Part shown: one piece after another, positions 52,955-62,863 of the stretch | How the letters are laid out: each line of letters begins with the position of its first letter | How positions within the stretch are numbered: the stretch's first letter is position 1 | Source of the DNA: JAGWBD01 sp965197455 | GTDB taxonomy: Bacteria; Chloroflexota; Anaerolineae; Aggregatilineales; Phototrophicaceae | DNA: 64,000 bases | NCBI GenBank assembly: GCA_965197455.1 | Contig: OZ240208.1 | Location: 1,054,001-1,118,000, forward strand | Direction: 5' to 3' | Program-made: the position numbers and the translations under genes | Notes under the pieces: model-generated | Told to the model about the DNA's origin: nothing | The model's database searches: none | The model's input: the letters and a program-made list of their open reading frames with translations, nothing else

Positions 52955-53448
52955 ATCTGGCAGTCGGCCGCCGCGCCCTGACATCCCTGCTGCTGCCGCT
53001 CATCCTGCTCGCGGCCTGCGCCACACAACCTGCAGCAACCCCTGTGCGTCCAACTGCCACGCCTGACCAGTCCATGGCTATCAGCGTCGCCCGCATTGAT
53101 GCACTGCAGGCCGCCACCCCGGTTAGCGGCGCGACAGCACGCACGCTGGATGCGCTGGAGGGCGTGGTGCATACCTGTGCCGATTTCAGTGAAGCGCGTC
53201 GCGAGCAGGTGCTGCAGCACATCGCCTGGCTGCGCGCGCCGGACAGCATCCCCAGGGATGTCGCCATGGCGCTTGGCATGCGCGGCAGCATTGGAACAGT
53301 CCTGCTGCACGGCATGGCCATCTACACCTCAACCGAGTGGCGCCTGCTGGAACGACCGCCCGCATCCTGCCTGGTGCCGATTGGTCGTACCCTGGACAAC
53401 CTGCTGCGCGAAGCCGGCGCAGCACCACTGGAAGTCTACGACCCGTAA
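52951..53448 (+). CDS. Small lipoprotein of unknown function
   Basis: This 165-residue protein has a lipobox LLAAC (C23), a short linker with PVRPTATP, and a predominantly helical domain with two further cysteines (HTCADFS and ASCLVP) that could form a disulfide. It starts with GTG, overlapping the cytochrome gene by GTGA, so the two are likely made together. I do not recognise the family. An exported partner of the cytochrome is the simplest guess. Confidence 0.75.
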   Translation: MNLAVGRRALTSLLLPLILLAACATQPAATPVRPTATPDQSMAISVARIDALQAATPVSGATARTLDALEGVVHTCADFSEARREQVLQHIAWLRAPDSIPRDVAMALGMRGSIGTVLLHGMAIYTSTEWRLLERPPASCLVPIGRTLDNLLREAGAAPLEVYDP

Positions 53449-53532
53449 AGCGCGTACGGCAGCGCAGCCTCGCGTTTGTTTCTCAGGTAAAAAAGTGACT
53501 GGCAACCAGAAGTTGCACGGCGCGGGCCAGGG

Positions 53533-54750
53533 TCAGTTCGCGGTCGCCTCGACGGCAACGGGAATGAAGTCCAGGCGTTCACCAACCTCGCGGAAGGCCT
53601 GCAGCGCCCGGTCCAGATGTTCCTTGCGATGTGTCGCCGTGTAGCTGGTGCGTAACAGCGCCGACCCGGGGGGCGTGCCCGGCGGGACAACCGGGTTGGT
53701 GTAGACCCCTGCCTCGATTAGCGCGTGCCAGGCAAGCGCCACGCGGAAGTCATCGCCAAGGATGACCGGGACGATGGGGGTGTTGCTGGGGCCGGTATCG
53801 TAGCCCAACGCCTTGAGCCGGTCACGCATGTAACCTGCGTTTTCCCACAGATTTTTCACATGCTGGCCTTCGCTCTCAATGATGTCGAGCACCTTGAGCA
53901 CCGTGGCCACATTGGGAGCCGGCAGCGCTGCCGAGAAAATCAGGGAGCGAGCGCGATGCTGGATGAAATGCACCGCTTCGGCCGTGCCGGCAATGAAGCC
54001 ACCAATCGACGCGAAGCTCTTGCTGAAGGTGCCCATAATCAAATCGACCTCATCAGTGAGGTCGAAGTGCGCCGCGGTGCCACGTCCACCACCGGTTACG
54101 CCGATTCCATGGGCGTCGTCGACCATGATGCGCGCCCCGTGCCGCTTGCAGATTTCAACAATCTCCGGCAGCGGCGCCAGGTCCCCCATCATGCTGTAGA
54201 CCCCGTCCACTACGACCAGCTTGCCGGCGTCGGCGGGCAGTCGCGCCAGCACAGTGTCCAGGCTGCTCACATCGTTATGGCGAAAGCGCTTCATCTCGCC
54301 GCGCGCCATGATGCAGCCATCCAGAATGCTGGCGTGATCGTCCTTGTCCACGATGACGAAATCGCTCTTGCCCACCATTGCCGAAATCGTGCCCACGTTG
54401 GTCTGGTAGCCGGTGGGAAAGACGACTGCGGCTTCCTTGCCCACAAATTCGGCCAGGCGGCGGTCCAACTCCAGATGCAGCTCCAGGGTGCCGTTCAGAA
54501 AGCGCGACCCGGTCACGCTGGTGCCATATTGTTCGACCGCTTCCATCATCACCTTGCGCACACGCGGGTCGGTCGTCAGGCCCAGATAATTGTTCGAGCC
54601 CAGCATGACCACGTGCTTGCCCTCGATGACCGCAGTCACACCCTCGGACTGGCTGAGCGCGCGGAAGTAGGGATAAATCCCGATGGATTGTGCTTCGCGC
54701 ACGCGCCGCATGTCGTTGTCGGTAGCGATCTTGTCGTAAAGATCGGCCAT
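53533..54750 (-). CDS. Alpha-oxoamine synthase (KBL / serine palmitoyltransferase-like)
   Basis: This 405-residue PLP-dependent acyltransferase condenses an amino acid with an acyl-CoA. K244 in TFSKSFAS binds PLP, DDAHG (211-215) holds the ring, and SNNYLGLT, GTSVTGSRFLNGT and DKDDHASILDG are family blocks. Glycine C-acetyltransferase (kbl), serine palmitoyltransferase and 8-amino-7-oxononanoate synthase share this fold; no threonine dehydrogenase or biotin gene is adjacent, so I leave the reaction open. AGGAG precedes ATG 54750. Confidence 0.88.
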   Translation of the reverse strand: MADLYDKIATDNDMRRVREAQSIGIYPYFRALSQSEGVTAVIEGKHVVMLGSNNYLGLTTDPRVRKVMMEAVEQYGTSVTGSRFLNGTLELHLELDRRLAEFVGKEAAVVFPTGYQTNVGTISAMVGKSDFVIVDKDDHASILDGCIMARGEMKRFRHNDVSSLDTVLARLPADAGKLVVVDGVYSMMGDLAPLPEIVEICKRHGARIMVDDAHGIGVTGGGRGTAAHFDLTDEVDLIMGTFSKSFASIGGFIAGTAEAVHFIQHRARSLIFSAALPAPNVATVLKVLDIIESEGQHVKNLWENAGYMRDRLKALGYDTGPSNTPIVPVILGDDFRVALAWHALIEAGVYTNPVVPPGTPPGSALLRTSYTATHRKEHLDRALQAFREVGERLDFIPVAVEATAN

Positions 54751-54951
54751 GTCCGGACTCCTGTTCAGGATCGCAGGGCACCCACGCCAGGGCAGGGCAA
54801 ACCGCATCTCAACCTGACAGAAATATTATGCTGCATTTGCCTGTTTTTCGCCACTCTTGCCGTTCCTGAGCAGGCAAGCCTTGCCGCCAGCCCCGGGCCA
54901 CGCTACACTGCGAATTACTGTCTGCTGTGCCAGATTCGGGGGAGTTCCTGC

Positions 54952-55215
54952 ATGTCCTCGTTGACCGTCAAACGCCTCATCGTCTGGGTCGTCTCGTCGA
55001 TTCTGGGCCTGCTCAGCGCCTGGCTGATTATCTCCGTCGGTTTCGCGCTGCTGCCTTCCATCTTCCTGCCGCCCATCATCACGCCGGTCAACTCGGAAGC
55101 CATCAGCATTGCCCGCTATGGCACCATCTACTTCCTGACCACGGCACTGCCGCTGGCCCTGCTCTTCCTCGTCTGGCTGGATCACTTTCTCGATACCAAA
55201 ATCCTGCCGGACTAG
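54952..55215 (+). CDS. Small membrane protein of unknown function
   Basis: This 87-residue protein has two predicted transmembrane helices (about 8-36 and 57-76). GGGGGAG precedes the ATG at 54952 by eight bases, and the region upstream (54751-54951) shows no other gene. I do not recognise a family. It is convergent with the polysaccharide deacetylase gene. Confidence 0.6.
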   Translation: MSSLTVKRLIVWVVSSILGLLSAWLIISVGFALLPSIFLPPIITPVNSEAISIARYGTIYFLTTALPLALLFLVWLDHFLDTKILPD

Positions 55216-55236
55216 CGCAAGCAGCGCAGACTGCGC

Positions 55237-56028
55237 CTACTCGACCAGCCAGTCCCCGCGCAACAAGGCTTCGAATCCACGCAGGCCCAGGTCTCGGTTA
55301 ACGCGAACCCGCGCCAGGTCAAGACGCTCGCTGCTACTGTGAAACATGCCGGCGCGCGTGCTCACCGCCATCCGGTAGCCCGCCTCCTGCGCCACCTGCA
55401 GCGCCAGGCTGTCGTAGAGGCCGTAGGGCCAGGCAAGGACACCCGGCGCCACATCCGTGTAGGCCTGCAAACTCTCACGGCTGCCCAGCAACTCGAAGAC
55501 CAACTGGTCCCGCTCAAGTCCGGCCAGTTCGCTGTGCGAGCGCGAATGGGATCCCGTCTCCATGCCTGCCGCAGCCATGGCAGCGACCTGTTCCCAGGTC
55601 AGATGATTCGGGTCGCGACTGTCCGCACGTTCGCTGATGACAAAAAAGGTCGCTGTAAATCCTGCCTGCTGCAGCAGAGGGAAAACCGTCGTGTAGTGGT
55701 CGCGGTAGCCGTCATCAAAGCTCAGGATGACCGGCTTCGCTGGCAGGGGTGTGCCGCTGGCCAGGGCAGCGTCAAGCTGGTCAAGGGAAATCGTGCTGTA
55801 GCCAGCCTCAAGCAGCCAGTTCAACTGCGCCTGAAAGGCCTCCGGCCGCACCGTCAGGCCGATGCGCAACGGGTCAGCGTCTGGTGGCAGGGGGCCGACA
55901 TAATGGTACATGAGGATGGGCACGCGGATGCGCCGCAGCGTGCCATCCTGCGCCGTCAGCAGTCCGGCAACGGCCAGCAACCCCAGCAGCAAAAGACACT
56001 GTGCGAAGCGTTTCATAGCGGTCAGCAT
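55237..56028 (-). CDS. Polysaccharide deacetylase (CE4) with signal anchor
   Basis: This 263-residue exported or membrane-anchored protein starts with a hydrophobic segment (about 8-26), then the NodB domain: motif 1 SFDDGY (D105, D106), motif 2 HSRSH (H161, H165 for zinc) and WPYGLYD (motif 3). It removes N- or O-acetyl groups from peptidoglycan or an extracellular glycan. ATG 56028 is chosen over 56052 because AGGTGG sits five bases before it. An alternative start is ATG 56016. Confidence 0.88.
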   Translation of the reverse strand: MLTAMKRFAQCLLLLGLLAVAGLLTAQDGTLRRIRVPILMYHYVGPLPPDADPLRIGLTVRPEAFQAQLNWLLEAGYSTISLDQLDAALASGTPLPAKPVILSFDDGYRDHYTTVFPLLQQAGFTATFFVISERADSRDPNHLTWEQVAAMAAAGMETGSHSRSHSELAGLERDQLVFELLGSRESLQAYTDVAPGVLAWPYGLYDSLALQVAQEAGYRMAVSTRAGMFHSSSERLDLARVRVNRDLGLRGFEALLRGDWLVE

Positions 56029-56111
56029 AGAATCCACCTGGCCGGATGTCAAACCTGGCCGGAGGTCGATCTGATAGCAATTGACAGCGTGCGCCTGCTA
56101 CAGTCCGCGGC

Positions 56112-57410
56112 ATGAATAAAGCACGAAGTTCGCGCCTGCCAGCCCTGCATCGCTTGCCAGTAGCCGAACGCCTGGCGCTGGTGGCACGTCACGCTGGCCT
56201 GACGCAGGAAGAACAGGCGCTGCTGGCCGCGGGCTGCGGCCTTGGCCATGAGCAAGCCGGTCAGATGATCGAAAATGCCATCGGCGTCTACGGCTTGCCA
56301 CTGGGCATCGCCCCCAACTTCATCATCAACGGCCGCGAGCTGCTCGTCCCGCTGGCCATTGAGGAGCCCTCGGTGCTGGCCGCTCTCGGCAACGCCGCGC
56401 GCCTCTTGCGCGCGGGCGGCGGATTCTGCGCCAGCAGCGACGAGCCGCTGATGATCGGCCAGATTCAGCTGCTTGATGTACCCGACAGCGACGAAGCGCA
56501 GGCGGCCATTGTGCGCTCGAAAGCGGAGCTGCTGGCGCTCGCGGACGAGGCCGGTGGCAGCATCGTGCAGCGCGGCGGCGGCGCGCGCGACCTGGAGCTG
56601 CGTCACTTCCCGCAGACGGCGGCCGGCCCGATGCTGGTCGTGCAGCTACTCATCGACTGCCGCGACGCGATGGGGGCCAATTTCGTCAACAGCGTCTGCG
56701 AGCGGCTTGCGCCACAACTGGAAGCTCTCAGCGGCGGCCGCGCCAACCTGCGCATCCTCAGCAATTTGTCTGACCGGCGCAAGGCGCGCGCGCACTGTCA
56801 GTTGCCGGCGCAGGAACTGACCCAGGCCGGGCAGTCCGGCCAGGATGTCGCACGTGGAATCGTTGAGGCAAGCGCCCTGGCGGAGGTCGACCCCTACCGC
56901 GCGGCGACGCACAACAAGGGCATCATGAACGGGATTGATGCCCTCGCCATCGCCACCGGCAATGACTGGCGCGCCATCGAGGCCGGCGCGCACGCCTGGG
57001 CGGCCCGTGATGGCGCCTATCGCAACCTGTCGCGCTGGCGCCTGGACGAGACTGGAATTCTGCACGGAGCGCTCGAGCTGCCGCTGGCGGTTGGCACGGT
57101 CGGCGGCGCCACCCGGGCGCACCCGCTGGCACGCATCGTCCTGAAGATTTTGGGCGTCACCACTGCGCAGGAATTGGCCCAAACTATGGCGGCAGTCGGC
57201 CTGGCGCAGAACTTCGCCGCCCTGCGCGCCCTGGCTGCGGAAGGCATCCAGCGCGGCCACATGAGCCTGCACGCGCGTCAACTGGCGCTGGCGGCCGGCG
57301 CAATGCCGGAACGTGTGGCTGAAATCGCGCAGGCGCTGGTGGCGTCTGGTGACATTCGCCTGCAACGGGCGCAGGAACTGGTGGACGCCCTGAAACAGCG
57401 TGAGACCTGA
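56112..57410 (+). CDS. Hydroxymethylglutaryl-CoA reductase, class II
   Basis: This 432-residue enzyme interconverts HMG-CoA and mevalonate. Motifs ENAIGVYGLPLGIAPNF (54-70), EEPSVLA (84-90), DAMGANFVN (185-193), THNKGIMNGIDA and GHMSLHARQ are typical, and the catalytic set E85, K269, D285 and H383 aligns at a constant offset of two from Pseudomonas mevalonii. Class II enzymes may be degradative, but the adjoining HMG-CoA synthase indicates biosynthesis here. It is the first gene of an operon that runs through HMG-CoA synthase to a Gfo/Idh. Confidence 0.95.
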   Translation: MNKARSSRLPALHRLPVAERLALVARHAGLTQEEQALLAAGCGLGHEQAGQMIENAIGVYGLPLGIAPNFIINGRELLVPLAIEEPSVLAALGNAARLLRAGGGFCASSDEPLMIGQIQLLDVPDSDEAQAAIVRSKAELLALADEAGGSIVQRGGGARDLELRHFPQTAAGPMLVVQLLIDCRDAMGANFVNSVCERLAPQLEALSGGRANLRILSNLSDRRKARAHCQLPAQELTQAGQSGQDVARGIVEASALAEVDPYRAATHNKGIMNGIDALAIATGNDWRAIEAGAHAWAARDGAYRNLSRWRLDETGILHGALELPLAVGTVGGATRAHPLARIVLKILGVTTAQELAQTMAAVGLAQNFAALRALAAEGIQRGHMSLHARQLALAAGAMPERVAEIAQALVASGDIRLQRAQELVDALKQRET

Positions 57411-57432
57411 ACCCAAAAGGAACGGATTGCCC

Positions 57433-58512
57433 ATGACCATAAACGGTACCTTATCTGATGTGCCTGCCACTTTTCCTGAACGCAAGGTGGGCATCGTCGG
57501 CTACGGCGCTTACATCCCGCGCTACCGCCTGCCCGGCAGCGAAATTGCGCGCATCTGGACGCAGGGGATCGGCGGCAGCCCGGTGCGCGAGAAAGCCGTC
57601 GCCGGCCTTGATGAAGACGTCATCACCATGTCCATCGAGGCTGCGCGCAACGCCATAGACCGCGCCCAGGTCGATCCGGCGGACATCCGCGCAGTCTGGG
57701 TTGGCAGCGAAAGCCACCCCTACGCCGTCAAGCCGAGCAGCACCGTCGTCGCCGAGAGCGTGGGCGCGACGCCTGCCGTCATGGCCGCCGACCTGGAGTT
57801 CGCCTGCAAGGCCGGCACCGAAGCCGTGCAGGCCTCCATCGGCATCATTGGCAGCGGCATGGGACGCTACACCCTGGCCATCGGCATGGACACGGCCCAG
57901 GGTCGGCCCGGCGATGAACTGGAGTACACCGCAGCCTCCGGCGGCGCGGCATTCCTGCTCGGCCCGGCGCAGCACGCCTGCGCGCGCTTTCTCGGCAGCA
58001 CCAGTTTCGTCACCGACACGCCCGATTTCTGGCGACGCGAAGGTCAACCCTACCCCAGTCACGGCGACCGCTTCACCGGCGAGCCCGCCTACTTCAACCA
58101 CACGCTCAACGCCGCGCGCGCGCTCATGCAGCAGATGGACACACAACCCTCCGACTACGCCTGGGCGGTCTTTCACCAGCCCAACGTCAAGTTTCCGCAA
58201 CGCGCCGCGCGCAGCCTGGGCTTCAGCGCAGACCAGGTTAGCGCGGGCCTGCTCGCCGGCGACATCGGCAACACCTATTCCGGATCCTGCATGCTGGGGC
58301 TGACCGCCGTGCTGGACATTGCCGAACCCGGCGAGCGTATCCTGATGGTCAGCTATGGCAGCGGCGCCGGCTCCGATGCCTTCGACCTGGAGGTCACGGA
58401 GCAACTGCCGCTGATGCGTGAGCGCGCGCCATCCACCCGCGACTACATCGCGCGCCGCAGCGAAATCGACTATGCGACCTACTGCCGTTTCCGCGGCAAG
58501 CTGAGGACCTGA
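57433..58512 (+). CDS. Hydroxymethylglutaryl-CoA synthase (archaeal/bacterial HMGS type)
   Basis: This 359-residue thiolase-fold enzyme joins acetyl-CoA and acetoacetyl-CoA to HMG-CoA. Blocks VGIVGYGAYIPRYRLP near the start, nucleophile C125 in EFACKAGTEA, H248 in FHQPNVKFP and GNTYSGSCMLGL are of the archaeal type, whose partner is a DUF35 OB-fold protein and a thiolase. The AAGGAACGG before ATG 57433 supports the start. It lies 22 bp after HMG-CoA reductase. Confidence 0.93.
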   Translation: MTINGTLSDVPATFPERKVGIVGYGAYIPRYRLPGSEIARIWTQGIGGSPVREKAVAGLDEDVITMSIEAARNAIDRAQVDPADIRAVWVGSESHPYAVKPSSTVVAESVGATPAVMAADLEFACKAGTEAVQASIGIIGSGMGRYTLAIGMDTAQGRPGDELEYTAASGGAAFLLGPAQHACARFLGSTSFVTDTPDFWRREGQPYPSHGDRFTGEPAYFNHTLNAARALMQQMDTQPSDYAWAVFHQPNVKFPQRAARSLGFSADQVSAGLLAGDIGNTYSGSCMLGLTAVLDIAEPGERILMVSYGSGAGSDAFDLEVTEQLPLMRERAPSTRDYIARRSEIDYATYCRFRGKLRT

Positions 58513-58515
58513 TCC

Positions 58516-59565
58516 ATGGACTGTCTGCAACTCGGCATTATCAGCTTCGCCCACGCGCACGTCCGCATCTACGCCGATGTCATGCGCACTTTCAAAGACG
58601 CACAGATCGTGGCGGCCTGGGACGATGACCCCGTTCGCGGCCGCCAGTACTGTGAAGAGTTCGGCCTCGAGTTTGAGCCGGAACTGGATGCCCTGCTGGC
58701 GCGCCCGGAGCTGGATACGGTCTTCGTCGCCAGCCCGACCAGCCAGCACGCCGCCCACTGCATCGCCGCCGCCCGCGCCGGCAAACACATTTTGCTGCAG
58801 AAGCCGATGGCGCTCAGCCTGGCCGATTGCGACGCCATCGCCGCCGCGGTGCGCGAGAGCGGCGTGAAGTTCAGCCTCTGCTACCAGATGCGCGCTGACC
58901 CCGTCAACCAGAAAATCAGGGCCCTGCTGGACGAGGGCGTCATCGGCAAGGTGGCCATCCTGCGCCGGCGTCACGCCATCCACATGCTGCTGGATCCAAA
59001 CTTCGCCCGTGCCGACAACTGGCACATTGACCCGGCGCAGAACATGGGCATGTTCATGGACGACGCCTCCCATGCCGCCGACCTGATCTACTGGCTGCTG
59101 GGCGCGCCGGTCAGCGTGATGGCCGAAATAGACAACATCGTCACCGACGTCGCGCCGGACGACAACGGCATCGCCGTGTATCGCTTCTCCGGGCGCGAGC
59201 TAGGCATCCTGCTAAACAGTTCCACCACCCTGGCGGCGGAAAACACCACCGAGATTTACGGCGACCAGGGCAGCATCATCCAGAACCACGGCGACATGCC
59301 CTCGGCCAATGTGCCGCTGCTGCCAGGCGCGGTCGCGCTCAAGGTCTTCCGCCAGTCAAGCGGCGCCTGGGAGACTTACGACTTCCCGCTGCAGCAACAG
59401 CGTGAGCGCATCCGGGCGGTGCCGCGGCCCCTCATCGATTATCTTCATGGACGGCGTGGCCCGCTGGCCTCGGCCGCCGACGGGCGTGTGTGCATCGAAA
59501 TGATCCTCGGCGCCTACGAGTCCGCCCGCAGCGGCCGCCGCGTGCAGCTGGGCCAGTCAGGTTAA
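58516..59565 (+). CDS. Gfo/Idh/MocA family oxidoreductase
   Basis: This 349-residue protein has GIISFAHAHVRIYADV at the cofactor strand (a variant of the usual GxGxxG, reading G-I-I-S-F-A-H), KHILLQKPMA with the conserved Lys, and an N-HIDPAQNMGMFMDDASHAAD substrate-domain block. The loss of the glycine-rich motif is seen in one branch of the family (HAH variant). It lies three bases behind HMG-CoA synthase, in the place where the thiolase or DUF35 partner would be expected. Role unknown. Confidence 0.85.
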   Translation: MDCLQLGIISFAHAHVRIYADVMRTFKDAQIVAAWDDDPVRGRQYCEEFGLEFEPELDALLARPELDTVFVASPTSQHAAHCIAAARAGKHILLQKPMALSLADCDAIAAAVRESGVKFSLCYQMRADPVNQKIRALLDEGVIGKVAILRRRHAIHMLLDPNFARADNWHIDPAQNMGMFMDDASHAADLIYWLLGAPVSVMAEIDNIVTDVAPDDNGIAVYRFSGRELGILLNSSTTLAAENTTEIYGDQGSIIQNHGDMPSANVPLLPGAVALKVFRQSSGAWETYDFPLQQQRERIRAVPRPLIDYLHGRRGPLASAADGRVCIEMILGAYESARSGRRVQLGQSG

Positions 59566-59604
59566 AGACCCCGAACAAACCCTTTCGTCAGTTTGTGCCG
59601 GCTC

Positions 59605-59694
59605 CTGACAGGAATTGACAGGTTTACGGCCTTGATGTGGCCGCATCTGACAGCATTCGACAGGGATTCAGCCCCACCTGACAGCAAATGACAG
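59605..59694 (+). repeat. Three pairs of TGACAG direct repeats, each at 10-bp phase
   Basis: CTGACAG/TTGACAG begin at 59605 and 59615; CTGACAG/TCGACAG at 59647 and 59657; CTGACAG/ATGACAG at 59678 and 59688. Each pair is spaced exactly 10 bp, and pairs are 42 and 31 bp apart, about four and three helical turns. This looks like an array of binding sites for a protein that reads the same face of the helix. It lies just upstream of the DUF35 gene. Confidence 0.8.
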
Positions 59695-59716
59695 GCATCT
59701 GCCTCTATCCTGTACA
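59688..59716 (+). promoter_or_regulatory. Putative promoter overlapping the last TGACAG half-site
   Basis: ATGACA (59688-59693) as -35 and TGTACA (59711-59716) as -10 lie 17 bp apart, 36 bases before the ATG at 59753. The -35 is part of the last repeat, so a protein bound there could block or aid polymerase. Confidence 0.35.
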
Positions 59717-59752
59717 CATCGAAACGCGCTTTCCGGGGATGGAACAGCACAA

Positions 59753-59923
59753 ATGCAAATCTCGCGCAACTGGCGTCTCAATGCACAACGCTATCGTCTG
59801 CAGGGGTTCCGCCATCGTGACGGCCAGCTCAGCCTGCAGCAGCGGCCACAGCTTCGTAACACGCAGCCTCTTCCGGTGCAGGCGACAGTCCTGCCGGAAC
59901 CTGTCCGGGTCTGACACTGAACG
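59753..59923 (+). pseudogene. Broken N-terminal (zinc-ribbon region) segment of the DUF35 gene
   Basis: In the same frame as the DUF35 gene, ATG 59753 opens 53 codons with the family's usual beginning (SRNWRLNAQRYRLQG), but two TGA codons follow at 59912-59914 and 59918-59920. The four zinc cysteines of DUF35 proteins are absent from this frame. Either small indels have broken the gene (or the assembly), or the ribbon has been lost and translation starts at the GTG at 59924. Confidence 0.55.
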
Positions 59924-60232
59924 GTGTTCCCTGACCCCGCTCCCGCTGCGGAGCAATTTCATTTCGCCGGCACAGGCGAAATCTACAGTTTCACCACCCT
60001 TGGCGCACCACCCGCAGGCTTCGAAGACCAGGCGCCCTACGCCCTGGCGCTCATCCGCCTCGACGAAGGCCCGCTCCTCACCGCGCAGCTGACCGATCTT
60101 GACAGTCCGCCACGAATCGGTGACCGCGTGGAGATGGTTACGCGCCGTCTCTACACCGAAGGCGCCAGTGGCATGATCGTCTACGGCTACAAGTTTCGAC
60201 CCATCCTGAAACGCAGCCAACCAGCAAACTAA
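59924..60232 (+). CDS. DUF35 OB-fold domain protein, without zinc ribbon
   Basis: From GTG 59924 this is about 102 residues, covering the OB-fold part: FAGTGEIYSFTTLGAPPAGFEDQAPY, VTAQ-like LLTAQLTDL, GDRVEMVTRR and the ending MIVYGYKFRPI. These match the archaeal DUF35 subunit that channels acetoacetyl-CoA between thiolase and HMG-CoA synthase. It lacks the N-terminal zinc ribbon. The GTG has no clear ribosome-binding site; a full-length product from 59753 is blocked by two TGA codons. If produced, it likely still binds the HMG-CoA synthase complex. Confidence 0.7.
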   Translation: MFPDPAPAAEQFHFAGTGEIYSFTTLGAPPAGFEDQAPYALALIRLDEGPLLTAQLTDLDSPPRIGDRVEMVTRRLYTEGASGMIVYGYKFRPILKRSQPAN

Positions 60233-60266
60233 AAGGCGACTCTCAGCGAGTGAGAGCCGCCCTTTT
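60231..60266. terminator. Bidirectional intrinsic terminator
   Basis: Starting at the DUF35 stop, CTCTCA and TGAGAG arms (about 60240-60256) extend outwards through GGCG/CGCC to AAAA and TTTT ends, with one small bulge. A poly-T follows on the plus strand and, because of the A-run at the left, on the minus strand too, so it serves both DUF35 and hppA. Confidence 0.8.
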
Positions 60267-60285
60267 GTGGTTGCTGTGAGTCGCT

Positions 60286-62394
<2,109 letters not shown>

Positions 62395-62480
62395 GCGCTG
62401 CCCCTCACCTCGTGACCGTGGAAACCAGGCAGCGATGGTAGCCGATGCAGGGGGTGAATACAATGCCGCTGCCTTGCGGC

Positions 62481-62498
62481 AACCCCGGCAGCGGGGTT
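62481..62498 (+). promoter_or_regulatory. Small hairpin in the yraN leader
   Basis: AACCCC (62481-62486) and GGGGTT (62493-62498) enclose a 6-nt loop, 12 bases before the yraN ATG. It may cover a weak ribosome site, but it could be chance in GC-rich DNA. Confidence 0.25.
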
Positions 62499-62509
62499 AC
62501 CTTCCAGCC

Positions 62510-62863
62510 ATGAACACGCTTCACACCGGACGTAAAGGGGAAGCACTGGCGGCCCGTTTCCTGCAGCAGCGAGGGTATGTGATTCTCGACAGTAACTGGC
62601 ACTGTGATCGGGGCGAACTGGACCTCGTCGCGCGCAAGGCCGCCACCTACGTATTCGTGGAGGTGCGCACGCGCAACCAGGTCAACACCGAAGAGGCCTT
62701 CGCCAGTATCACGCCGCGGAAACAGGCGCGCCTGCTCGCGGCGGTCTGGGCCTGGCTGGAGGCACATGAAGCGGCGGCAGCTGACTGGCGCGTGGATGTG
62801 GTCGCCGTCGCGTTGGGAAAACGTCCACAGATTGAGCATGTGGAGGACGCGCTTGACTGGTAA
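62510..62863 (+). CDS. yraN: YraN/UPF0102 family predicted endonuclease
   Basis: This 117-residue protein has the restriction-endonuclease-like fold of UPF0102: GRKGEALAARFLQQRGY (7-23), GELDLVAR (37-44) with the Asp of the PD-(D/E)xK site, and VFVEVRTR (50-57) with the Glu and basic residue. The role is thought to be in DNA repair or recombination but is not established. It overlaps the start of miaA, with which it is often linked in bacteria only by chance. Confidence 0.9.
   Translation: MNTLHTGRKGEALAARFLQQRGYVILDSNWHCDRGELDLVARKAATYVFVEVRTRNQVNTEEAFASITPRKQARLLAAVWAWLEAHEAAAADWRVDVVAVALGKRPQIEHVEDALDW

Noticed and set aside
59605..59694. CRISPR array
   Set aside because: The TGACAG units are too short (6-7 bases), the spacing within pairs is 10 bp, and there are no spacers of 30-40 bp or cas genes.
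59911..59920. Selenocysteine reading of the two in-frame TGA codons in the DUF35 gene
   Set aside because: Their place is suggestive of a zinc-ribbon pair, but the first Cys pair is missing too, no SECIS-like stem was recognised right after the codons, and no selenoprotein gene is seen. A broken gene is the simpler reading; it is kept only as a side note.
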